Position numbers and translations under genes: made by a program. A stretch of DNA of 5,358 bases from Gammaproteobacteria bacterium (GTDB taxonomy: Bacteria > Pseudomonadota > Gammaproteobacteria > SZUA-229). Below, piece by piece: positions 1-5,200 of the stretch. How positions within the stretch are numbered: position 1 is the stretch's first letter; each line of letters starts with the position of its first letter. The notes under the pieces are model-generated. The model made no database searches and was not told the DNA's origin. It worked only from the letters and a program-made list of their open reading frames with translations. The stretch lies in NCBI GenBank assembly GCA_013138755.1, contig WTCC01000067.1:1-5358 (forward strand), given 5' to 3'.

Positions 1-165
1 ATAAAAAGAAATCCAGAGCAAGTTAAAATTGTCCATCGTGAAGGCTATTCAAGCAGTGGCGGTGGCGCACTTAATTTATACGCTCTATCAATATTATTAC
101 TTCTTGCCTTTGCCAAAAAAAATCTAATAAATAGCTCAAGAAGACGTAAAAAACACGCCGCTTAG
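1..165 (+). CDS. C-terminal end of a surface/secreted protein with GlyGly-CTERM-like sorting tail (5' cut by window edge)
   Basis: Only the last 54 residues are present, read in frame 1 and ending at TAG 163-165. The visible part has the three-part layout of a C-terminal sorting signal: a Ser/Gly stretch at residues 17-22 (SSSGGG), a hydrophobic segment at about 23-38 (ALNLYALSILLLLAFA), then a basic tail (KK at 39-40, RRRKK at 47-51). This matches the GlyGly-CTERM class, whose members are cut by rhombosortase and exported or surface-anchored by Gammaproteobacteria; that role is family knowledge. The protein's main domain is outside the window, so its function is unknown. The last 14 residues are encoded inside the attC site at 122-178, so this is the gene of an integron cassette. 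A simple C-terminal membrane anchor is the alternative reading. Confidence 0.72.
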   Translation: MKRNPEQVKIVHREGYSSSGGGALNLYALSILLLLAFAKKNLINSSRRRKKHAA

Positions 166-178
166 CACAGCGTTAGGC
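122..178 (+). other. attC recombination site closing the partial first cassette
   Basis: The four boxes can be read directly. R'' is 122-128 (ATCTAAT, one base off the RYYYAAC consensus). A 5-nt spacer leads to L'' at 134-140 (GCTCAAG). L' is 161-166 (CTTAGC), then a 5-nt spacer leads to R' at 172-178 (GTTAGGC, a full match to GTTRRRY). L'' pairs with L' as GCT-(C)-AAG, leaving one unpaired C (a G on the bottom strand), the feature that directs integrase to the folded bottom strand. The variable central part is 20 nt, making this a short attC. Crossover would fall between G172 and T173. The stop codon of the upstream gene lies within L'. Confidence 0.85.
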
Positions 179-982
179 GCCATAATAGATGACGAATAAA
201 GAGAAGAAGTTTATTGATGAATTGGAGATATTTCGCTCTGAAGCGCAGTCAGGTGCTCAATACCTTTACGGGCTTTTATCATTTAATTCAATAGTAGGTG
301 AAAAAAAGAAAACTCGTGATGCTGTAAATAGAACACCTCTTTTTTGGAATAGCGCTATGGGCGCTTTTCAAACATCATTTTTCATTGTGTTAGGTCGAAT
401 ATTTGATCAAAAATCTCCGCACAATATTGATCGTCTAATTAAAACTGCACAAGATAACATAAGTATATTTTCATCTAATGCATTAAAAAAACGCAAGCTA
501 AATGACAGTGATAACGCACACGAGTGGATAGATGACTATATGAAATCAGTATATGTCCCTACAGCAAAAGACTTTAGAGAGCTTCGTAAAAAGATTAATA
601 TTTACAGAAAAATTTATAAAAGTAATTACAAAGATATAAGGCATAAAATATACGCACACAAACAGGTTACTGATGCTGAAGATGTACAAAAATTATTCAG
701 CAAAACTAATTTTAGAGAATTACAAAAAGTCTTTGTTTTTGTGAATGCGCTTTATGAAGCGCTGTGGCAATTATATAATAATGGCCGCAAGCCAGTTTTA
801 CGCCGTATGCGCTATTCAGTGAAAAGCATGCAACGTGCAAGAAAACCAGAATGGCAAAGCCAAACGGTACAAGAACGCATGGTGGCAGAAGTACAAGACT
901 GCTTAAGTTACTTAACTAGTCACGCCCAACAAGGCGCTCAACTCGGACGCCGCAAAAAACGCCGCGCCCGTTAGCTGAGTCG
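173..982 (+). mobile_element. Complete integron gene cassette carrying the HEPN/AbiU2-like gene
   Basis: The cassette runs from the crossover base T173 to the crossover base G982. In the excised circle, G982 joins TTAGGC to rebuild an R' box GTTAGGC. This pairs with the cassette's own R'' (GCCCAAC, 924-930) at six of seven positions, which is the expected signature of a genuine cassette. It holds one gene, a 16-nt leader and its own attC. There is no obvious promoter, so expression probably depends on read-through from the left. Orientation of both attC sites puts attI and the integrase gene to the left of the window. Confidence 0.85.
189..974 (+). CDS. HEPN-domain protein of the AbiU2 type, candidate RNase / phage-defence cassette gene
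   Basis: A 261-residue soluble, basic, largely alpha-helical protein. The diagnostic motif is R151-x5-H157 (IRHKIYAHKQ), the HEPN RNase signature, placed after a helix rich in charged residues. The block around residues 50-75 (LFWNSAMGAF, then VLGRIFD) resembles the AbiU2-like HEPN family. HEPN proteins commonly cut RNA as toxins or abortive-infection effectors; activity here is inferred. No antitoxin gene is visible inside the cassette. The start is firm: an in-frame TAG (186-188) directly precedes ATG 189 and the next Met is residue 56. The Shine-Dalgarno is weak; the AGG of the cassette's TTAGGC end is the only candidate. Residues 246-261, ending in RRKKRRAR, are encoded by attC. Codon use is AT-rich, unlike the next gene. 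HEPN is likely; the AbiU2 subfamily is less certain. Confidence 0.75.
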   Translation: MTNKEKKFIDELEIFRSEAQSGAQYLYGLLSFNSIVGEKKKTRDAVNRTPLFWNSAMGAFQTSFFIVLGRIFDQKSPHNIDRLIKTAQDNISIFSSNALKKRKLNDSDNAHEWIDDYMKSVYVPTAKDFRELRKKINIYRKIYKSNYKDIRHKIYAHKQVTDAEDVQKLFSKTNFRELQKVFVFVNALYEALWQLYNNGRKPVLRRMRYSVKSMQRARKPEWQSQTVQERMVAEVQDCLSYLTSHAQQGAQLGRRKKRRAR

Positions 983-988
983 TTAGCA
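924..988 (+). other. attC site of the HEPN cassette (last recognisable attC in the window)
   Basis: R'' is 924-930 (GCCCAAC, full consensus). A 5-nt spacer leads to L'' at 936-942 (GCTCAAC). L' is 970-975 (GTTAGC), then a 6-nt spacer leads to R' beginning with GTT at 982-984. L'' and L' pair as GCT-(C)-AAC with one extrahelical C, exactly as in the attC to the left. The 27-nt centre holds an A-tract between GC-rich arms that pair only in part. R' reads GTTAGCA here and fails the RRRY rule at one or more bases. That is expected if the bases after G982 belong to whatever DNA lay beyond the insertion point. The HEPN stop codon TAG (972-974) is inside L'. Confidence 0.87.
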
Positions 989-997
989 AATACAAGT

Positions 998-1002
998 AGG
1001 AG
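998..1002 (+). promoter_or_regulatory. Shine-Dalgarno AGGAG fixing the start of the cytochrome gene
   Basis: AGGAG lies 6 nt before ATG 1009. It chooses this start over the in-frame Met codon at 1021. It sits only 15 nt after the attC crossover point at 982/983, so this gene has its own ribosome site but little room for its own promoter. Confidence 0.75.
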
Positions 1003-1008
1003 ATACCG

Positions 1009-2625
1009 ATGAATAGATTAATGAATCATACGAAGCAGGTCATTGTAACTACTCTCTGGATAACAACACTACTGGGAATGCCATTTGCTTGCTGGGCCAA
1101 AGATTTTGATAAGGCCGAGCGGTTGTATGCTGATCATTGCGCGGTGTGTCATGGGGCGGACCGTGGTGGATATATTGGACCGGCATTAAACAGTGATCAA
1201 ACCAAGCTCACCCAGGATCAGATCAGTGCCAAGATCCGCGAAGGAGGTGCCACAACCTTGATGCCGCAACATCCTACGTGGCCAGGCAAATTATCGAACA
1301 AGAAAATGAATCTGCTGGCCTCGCTTATAGTACAGCGCCCAAAACAATTGATGTCCTGGGGATTGAACGATATACGGAATTCACTTGAAGTACTCGTAGC
1401 CGATGAATCAACCCTGCCAAACAAGCCAACTTACAAGATCAAGAACCTTGATGATCTGATGGCCATAATGGCGCGTGGACGCTTCGCTGCCGGAGATGAA
1501 GCCAAGGTCGTGTTCTTCGACGGCAGAACCAACAAAAAGGTTGGAGAGGTACCCACTGATTTTGCACCGCATCTTATGGACTTTCACCCCAAACAGGAAC
1601 GTTGGGCCTATGTTCGGGATGATCTTGGCTACATCATGAAGATTGATCTTTACTCGTTAAAGATTGTTCGCAAGATACGCGCTGGATTGAATGGCACCTC
1701 ACTGGCGGTATCACGTGACGGGAAATATCTGGCTGCGGGTTCCTTCGTGCCAAATACGGCGGTGATCCTGGATGCAGCAACCCTGGAGCCAATCAAACTG
1801 ATAGAACTGCGTGGCATCGATCCGGACGGCAAGATGGTCGAGGCAGACTCGGGCATGATCACCAGTACACCTTACGCAGATGTCTTCGTGATTGCGCTCG
1901 AACAGGCTGGCCAGGTGTGGATTTTGGATCTAAATAAAGCTGACATGCCAATCAGCAAAATAACTGACGTGGGCCGGCACCTGCACGATGCCTTTCTCTC
2001 GCCGGATGGCCGTTACGTAGTGGTCTCCTCCTACGATGACAATATTAATGCAGTCATCGACTTGGCCAAAAAAAATATAGTCAAAAAGATTCCTGCCGGG
2101 TGTCAGCCGCACCTTGGTTCGGGTGCCGTAGTGAGGTCGCAAGGCAAATTGCTGGGCATCGGTACCAACATTGGTTCACGGCCCTGCAAGTCGCATGAAG
2201 TAACGGTGTTTGACATGGAGACCTTTGAGGTAGTCAAGCGCATTCCTGTCCTGGGTCCCACTGAATCACCAGCTGCTCATCCCAGGGCTCCTTATATTGT
2301 GGTCGATATCGTTGGCACAGGTCCGAATGCGAACAAGATCCAGTTTATAGACAAGAAGACTCTGACAGTTGCCAAGACCCTAACTGTCGCAGGCACACTC
2401 GGTCATTCACACTTTCCGGAATACACGGCTCGAGGCGACTACCTCTATGTCAGCTCCTCAGTTGGCGGTGATCGGATCGCCGGATATGACGGTGACAAGC
2501 TCGTGATCTACGATGCGCATACACTGAAGAAAGTGAAGGCGGTATCAATGGAGGTGCCCTCCGGTGTGTTCTCTCATCTACGCGCGCGTACTGTAGTGGT
2601 GGGGTTCGAGAGCACGGAGCGCTAG
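1009..2625 (+). CDS. Periplasmic cytochrome c / heme d1 protein, NirN-like (cytochrome cd1 family)
   Basis: 538 residues. Residues 1-30 form a Sec signal peptide (hydrophobic core about 11-23, likely cut after CWA), so the protein is periplasmic. Residues 31-112 are a cytochrome c domain with heme motif C44-A-V-C-H48 and likely axial Met85 (LMPQHP). Residues about 140-538 are an eight-bladed d1-type propeller. H188 (APHLMD) aligns by eye with the d1-iron His of NirS, and H326 (HLHDAF) and H368 (QPHLGSG) with the two active-site His of NirS. The ending (PSGVFSHLRARTVVVGFE) and the HLHDAFLSPDGRY block recall NirN, the dihydro-heme d1 dehydrogenase of heme d1 synthesis, more than NirS. NirS or an uncharacterised cd1 paralogue remains possible. 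No other nir gene is present. Codon use is visibly G+C-richer than in the flanking genes. Confidence 0.8.
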   Translation: MNRLMNHTKQVIVTTLWITTLLGMPFACWAKDFDKAERLYADHCAVCHGADRGGYIGPALNSDQTKLTQDQISAKIREGGATTLMPQHPTWPGKLSNKKMNLLASLIVQRPKQLMSWGLNDIRNSLEVLVADESTLPNKPTYKIKNLDDLMAIMARGRFAAGDEAKVVFFDGRTNKKVGEVPTDFAPHLMDFHPKQERWAYVRDDLGYIMKIDLYSLKIVRKIRAGLNGTSLAVSRDGKYLAAGSFVPNTAVILDAATLEPIKLIELRGIDPDGKMVEADSGMITSTPYADVFVIALEQAGQVWILDLNKADMPISKITDVGRHLHDAFLSPDGRYVVVSSYDDNINAVIDLAKKNIVKKIPAGCQPHLGSGAVVRSQGKLLGIGTNIGSRPCKSHEVTVFDMETFEVVKRIPVLGPTESPAAHPRAPYIVVDIVGTGPNANKIQFIDKKTLTVAKTLTVAGTLGHSHFPEYTARGDYLYVSSSVGGDRIAGYDGDKLVIYDAHTLKKVKAVSMEVPSGVFSHLRARTVVVGFESTER

Positions 2626-2740
2626 GGAGTGGTTTTTGGATGTATAGGTTGAAGCTCGGCTTATCGCCGGACCATAAAAGGAGAGGGATCATTTTTTAAT
2701 CCCTCCATCGCATTTTTTGCTGAGCCACTAAAAATTAATT
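2626..2740. other. Intergenic gap between cytochrome gene and RAYT element
   Basis: No open frame of note and no attC. It holds a small hairpin (CGGC 2657-2660 with GCCG 2666-2669) and the stronger hairpin at 2683-2705 listed separately. It turns AT-rich just before the transposon end. Confidence 0.5.
2683..2718 (+). terminator. Possible terminator of the cytochrome gene
   Basis: GAGGGAT (2683-2689) pairs perfectly with ATCCCTC (2699-2705) around a 9-nt loop, and a run of six T follows at 2713-2718. The T-run begins 7 nt after the stem rather than directly, so this is not a textbook intrinsic terminator. The position 57 nt after the stop codon fits. Confidence 0.4.
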
Positions 2741-2773
2741 AAAGGGGTCGGTGACAAATGAGAATCATTCACA
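2741..2773 (+). repeat. Left inverted end of the RAYT element
   Basis: It matches the reverse complement of 3533-3565 at 31 of 33 positions (mismatches at repeat positions 20 and 30). Inside it, AATGA (2757-2761) and TCATT (2765-2769) can form a 5-bp hairpin, the kind of small subterminal fold that Y1 transposases read in single-stranded DNA. Confidence 0.85.
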
Positions 2774-2819
2774 AGCTGGCTTTGTCTCACTTTTTTAAAT
2801 AGACTAAACGAATCAATCA

Positions 2820-2838
2820 ATGACAAAGGAGTTGTCAT
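2820..2838 (+). promoter_or_regulatory. Hairpin holding the transposase Shine-Dalgarno in its loop
   Basis: ATGACAA (2820-2826) is perfectly complementary to TTGTCAT (2832-2838), with a 5-nt loop AGGAG (2827-2831). The loop is the core of the ribosome site for ATG 2837, and the first two bases of the start codon are in the stem. Folding of the mRNA would hamper initiation, a sensible brake on a transposase. The regulatory effect is inferred. Confidence 0.55.
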
Positions 2839-3541
2839 GCCAAGAAAGCCACGGATGTATCTTCCCGGCGTTCCTTGTCACGTTATTCAACGAGGCAATA
2901 ATCGAGACGCCACATTTTTTGCAGAGCAAGACTACCAGTTTTACCTTGTGTGTCTTTATGAAGCAGCAAGAAAATATCACGTAAAGATTCATGCTTATGT
3001 GCTGATGACAAATCATGTGCATCTATTAATGACGCCACAACTAAAAGAATCGATAAGTTTGGTTATGCAATCTATCGGCCGTCGGTATGTTCAGTATATT
3101 AATAAGGAATACAGGCGTACAGGTACACTGTGGGAGAGTAGGCATAAAGAAAGTCTTATTGATGGAGAAAGATATCTGTTAGTTTGTAGTCGATATATTG
3201 AGATGAATCCTGTCAGTGCAAATATGGTGAAGCACCCATCACAATATAAATGGACGAGTTATATGTGTAATGCACATGGCGTGTTTAATAAACTGATATG
3301 CCATCATGAAGTATATAGCCGCCTTGGTGTAAATGAAGGTGAAAGACAGAAGACTTATGCTTCATTATTTGACGATGTTATGGATGTGAAAGAATTTAAG
3401 ATCGTTCGTAATGCGGTTAGATTTTCGATGCCAACAGGCGATAGTCGATTCCAGAAAAAAGTTGAGCAGGCGATTAATAGGAAAATTGGATATTCGCATA
3501 GAGGTCGGCCGAGAAGGTCTTGCAAAGCTGAGTGTAAATGA
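2837..3541 (+). CDS. REP-associated tyrosine transposase (RAYT, Y1/HUH family)
   Basis: 234 residues. The N-terminal RAYT block is clear: PRKPR at 2-6 and GVPCHVIQRGNNR at 11-23. The metal-binding HUH motif is H60-V-H62 (MTNHVHLL), and the catalytic Tyr is Y120 in SRYIEMNPV. TLWESRHKES at 97-106 is also typical. The C-terminal part (about 200-227, GDSRFQKKVEQ then RGRPRR) is a basic DNA-binding tail seen in many RAYTs. The family nicks single-stranded DNA at REP-like palindromes through a phosphotyrosine link. All catalytic residues are present and the frame is open, so it may be active. ATG 2837 is chosen because AAAGGAG (2825-2831) lies 5 nt upstream. The last codons and the stop fall inside the right inverted end. 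Confidence 0.93.
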   Translation: MPRKPRMYLPGVPCHVIQRGNNRDATFFAEQDYQFYLVCLYEAARKYHVKIHAYVLMTNHVHLLMTPQLKESISLVMQSIGRRYVQYINKEYRRTGTLWESRHKESLIDGERYLLVCSRYIEMNPVSANMVKHPSQYKWTSYMCNAHGVFNKLICHHEVYSRLGVNEGERQKTYASLFDDVMDVKEFKIVRNAVRFSMPTGDSRFQKKVEQAINRKIGYSHRGRPRRSCKAECK

Positions 3542-3565
3542 TTCTTATTTGTCACCGACCCCTTT
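3533..3565 (-). repeat. Right inverted end of the RAYT element
   Basis: Inverted partner of 2741-2773, with two mismatches in 33. It overlaps the transposase gene by 9 bases, so the TGT-AAA-TGA ending is part of the repeat. A short fold, AATGA (3538-3542) with TTATT (3546-3550), is possible if one G-T pair is allowed. Confidence 0.85.
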
Positions 3566-3600
3566 TAGGTTCTTTGCTATGAATGTTGTAAAATGTGCTG

Positions 3601-4317
3601 ATGAGTAATCATTTGATCTTAGATTTGTATACCGAACTAGCTACCAACCCTGACAAGAATTTTGGTTGGGATACAGGGTTACAAAATGCTCGTAATCACG
3701 GTTATAAGGAGGCGTGGATAGAAGCCCTACCTGAAGAAATATGGAGCTATTGTGCAGCCGTTGGTAATCCATTCAATGCCGGAGAATTGCATGAGGGAGA
3801 TTCGATTCTGGATATTGGCTGTGGTGCAGGCGTTGACCTTTGTGTGGCTTCTTTATTGGTAGGTGATAGTGGTAATGTATTTGGCGTTGATGTCACACCA
3901 GCCATGGTTGAAAAAGCCAAATATCATGCGGCTATTGCCGGATTATCAAATATAACTGTTTATGAAGGCTCTTTTGATAGGCCACCTATTGGTGATGGTG
4001 CAGTGGATATTGTAATTTCAAATGGTGCAATTAACCTGGCTGGATCAAAAGAAGTTGTTTTTTCAGAAATATATCGAGTTTTAACTAATGGTGGCTATTT
4101 GTACTTTTCTGACATGATTAAAGACGAAAATAATCTCGAAGAAATTTGCTGTAGTAAAGACTCATGGGCCAACTGCGTAGCAGGTACATTAAAAAGTGAT
4201 GATTTAATTCAATTATTAGAAGCAGCTGGATTTGTTGATGCTAAGTTACTGAGTACCAATCATTATAAAACATCATCTTCAACTGTTGGTGCAACATTTA
4301 GTGCAAGGAAACCTTAG
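3601..4317 (+). CDS. SAM-dependent methyltransferase, ArsM-like (arsenite methyltransferase-related)
   Basis: 238 residues, cytosolic, class I Rossmann methyltransferase. SAM-binding motif I is ILDIGCGAGVDLC (69-81), with the acidic ribose-binding residue D97 in GVDVTPAMVEKAK. ISNGAINL (139-146) and RVLTNGGYLYFSD (159-171) follow, as in ArsM-like enzymes. Of the three arsenic-binding Cys of true ArsM, C81 and C192 (WANCVAGTL) have plausible equivalents, but no Cys follows residue 192, so the third is missing. The N-terminus (LYTELATNPDKNFGW) is not typical of ArsM, so the substrate may be something else. ATG 3601 is preferred over the upstream in-frame GTG 3595; neither has a good Shine-Dalgarno. 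The gene begins 35 bp after the RAYT end, so its native leader may be lost. It is followed after 4 nt by a second methyltransferase. Confidence 0.78.
   Translation: MSNHLILDLYTELATNPDKNFGWDTGLQNARNHGYKEAWIEALPEEIWSYCAAVGNPFNAGELHEGDSILDIGCGAGVDLCVASLLVGDSGNVFGVDVTPAMVEKAKYHAAIAGLSNITVYEGSFDRPPIGDGAVDIVISNGAINLAGSKEVVFSEIYRVLTNGGYLYFSDMIKDENNLEEICCSKDSWANCVAGTLKSDDLIQLLEAAGFVDAKLLSTNHYKTSSSTVGATFSARKP
4305..4310 (+). promoter_or_regulatory. Shine-Dalgarno AAGGAA for the second methyltransferase
   Basis: AAGGAA lies within the last codons of the first methyltransferase, 11 nt before ATG 4322. The spacing is long but no better site exists. It supports a start at 4322 rather than 4286 and ties the two genes into one transcript. 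Confidence 0.5.
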
Positions 4318-4321
4318 TATC

Positions 4322-4942
4322 ATGACTTCTCGAAAAGAACACTGGGAAAATATATATAAAACCAAAGATCATAAGAAGGTAAGTTGGTATCAGGAGTCCC
4401 CTGAAATTTCATTAGAACTTCTATCGAAAATACATGCTGATTCATCACAATCAATTATCGATGTGGGTTGCGGTGCATCAGTATTGGCCGATAAGTTAAT
4501 CGAACAAGGATATAGAGACATTACATTGGTGGATTTGTCTGAGGAGGCACTATCAACAATCAAAGATCGTTTAGGTAATGAAGGCAATATACCGAGTTAT
4601 CTTTCTCAGGATATTACCAAAGCCACATTTATTAACACCTTTGACATTTGGCATGACCGTGCAGTATTCCATTTCCTGACGGATTTAAAAGATCGTAAAG
4701 ACTATATGTTAACGTTATCAAAGAGCTTATCAAACAACGGTCGGGCAATTATTGGCACATTTTCAATTAATGGCCCAAATGCCTGTAGTGGTCTCGATAT
4801 TGTGCAATATGATGAAGAAAAAATGAAGTCAGAACTGAGTTCTGGTCTTCAGTTAGTTGATTCTGTTATCAGTCTTCACAATATGCCAAGTGGCGCAAAA
4901 CAAGAATTCATGTATTTTATTATTGAGCATAAAGATACCTAA
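4322..4942 (+). CDS. Class I SAM-dependent methyltransferase (family including METTL12/CSKMT)
   Basis: 206 residues, cytosolic. The opening HWENIYKTK (7-15) and VSWYQESPEIS (20-30) are marks of this family. SAM motif I is IIDVGCGAS (45-53) and the acidic residue is D71 in LVDLSEEAL. WHDRAVFHFL (110-119) and IIGTFSINGPNACSGL (143-158) match conserved central blocks. The bacterial members have no settled substrate; the mitochondrial relative CSKMT methylates a citrate synthase lysine, so a protein or small-molecule acceptor is possible. A Met codon 36 nt upstream is in frame, but the family begins close to the MTSRKEHW position and the upstream stretch overlaps the previous gene. The 4-nt gap to the ArsM-like gene indicates co-transcription and perhaps sequential or related reactions. 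AT-rich like its partner. Confidence 0.8.
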   Translation: MTSRKEHWENIYKTKDHKKVSWYQESPEISLELLSKIHADSSQSIIDVGCGASVLADKLIEQGYRDITLVDLSEEALSTIKDRLGNEGNIPSYLSQDITKATFINTFDIWHDRAVFHFLTDLKDRKDYMLTLSKSLSNNGRAIIGTFSINGPNACSGLDIVQYDEEKMKSELSSGLQLVDSVISLHNMPSGAKQEFMYFIIEHKDT

Positions 4943-5014
4943 TAGACGCACAAGTAGGAAAATAGTAATCCATATACTCAGTCGCACTGCTACTTTTATC
5001 GTTGTTGGCGCGAG

Positions 5015-5131
5015 CTAGTAAATGACCATTTTTGGTGGACCTTTTCCCATAGGAACTATTTCATCGATGCCTCCCCATCCATGGTTAGGTGGTTCTTGCG
5101 CCGGACTTAAAATATAACCAACGGTATACAT
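5015..5131 (-). CDS. Small hypothetical ORF, possibly a gene remnant (38 aa)
   Basis: On the - strand, ATG at 5131-5129 opens a frame of 38 residues ending at TAG 5017-5015. The peptide is rich in Pro and Gly (SPAQEPPNHGWGGIDEIVP) with few of the Leu/Ser runs typical of random AT-rich frames. The frame stays open upstream of the Met for 12 further codons, to a TAG. No clear ribosome site is seen and no family is recognised. It may be a broken end of an older gene, or chance. Confidence 0.18.
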   Translation of the reverse strand: MYTVGYILSPAQEPPNHGWGGIDEIVPMGKGPPKMVIY

Positions 5132-5141
5132 TATCAGGTAA

Positions 5142-5170
5142 TTGAAAAATATCCTCTGGCATGAGATAAA
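5142..5170 (+). promoter_or_regulatory. Putative sigma-70 promoter of mutL
   Basis: -35 TTGAAA (5142-5147) and -10 GATAAA (5165-5170) are separated by exactly 17 nt. They match the consensus at 5 of 6 and 4 of 6 positions. Transcription would start near 5177, giving a leader of about 24 nt to ATG 5201. It would let mutL be expressed independently of the methyltransferase operon. Confidence 0.5.
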
Positions 5171-5200
5171 CTAGCCTTTTGGTCATCAGTATTTGAAATC

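Larger units (their letters stand above)
2741..3565 (+). mobile_element. RAYT (REP-associated Y1 transposase) element with inverted ends
   Basis: An 825-bp unit made of one transposase gene between two inverted copies of a 33-bp sequence. The outer 19 bases (AAAGGGGTCGGTGACAAAT and its complement) are identical. No direct target repeat is visible at the borders (TTAATT on the left, TAGGTT on the right), in line with HUH/Y1 enzymes that move single strands and make no duplication. It separates the cytochrome gene from the methyltransferase pair. Confidence 0.75.
4943..5200. other. Intergenic region before mutL
   Basis: No convincing gene on the + strand. The - strand has one 38-codon frame (5015-5131) listed at low confidence. 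A 4-bp hairpin (CAGT 4979-4982, ACTG 4986-4989) with a T-run nearby is too weak to call a terminator. The right part carries the putative mutL promoter. Confidence 0.5.

Noticed and set aside
2450..2692. 80-codon frame on the - strand over the end of the cytochrome gene
   Set aside because: It is antisense to the conserved d1 domain, has no recognisable motif, and is rich in Arg/Pro/Ser as expected from reversed G+C-rich codons.
2626..2740. A further attC after the cytochrome gene, which would make it a cassette
   Set aside because: No RYYYAAC box able to pair with GTTAGCA and no GTTRRRY box is found; GTTGAAG at 2648-2654 fails the last position and has no partner.
2782..2810. Promoter for the transposase (TTGTCT, 17 nt, TAAACG)
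   Set aside because: The -10 matches the consensus at only about half its positions in a very AT-rich stretch; not distinguishable from chance.
3595..3600. GTG start two codons before the ArsM-like gene's ATG
   Set aside because: No Shine-Dalgarno favours it; ATG 3601 is the simpler start. The difference is only two residues.
3411..3608. 65-codon + strand frame crossing the end of the transposase
   Set aside because: It lies in another frame over the real transposase C-terminus and the inverted repeat; no ribosome site or family likeness.
4286..4321. Upstream in-frame ATG giving the second methyltransferase 12 extra residues
   Set aside because: The extra stretch overlaps the end of the first methyltransferase, has no ribosome site of its own, and the conserved family start begins near MTSRKEHW at 4322.
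4948..5000. Terminator after the methyltransferase operon
   Set aside because: Only a 4-bp stem (CAGT/ACTG) or a distant AAGTAG/CTACTT pairing; neither is stable enough to call.
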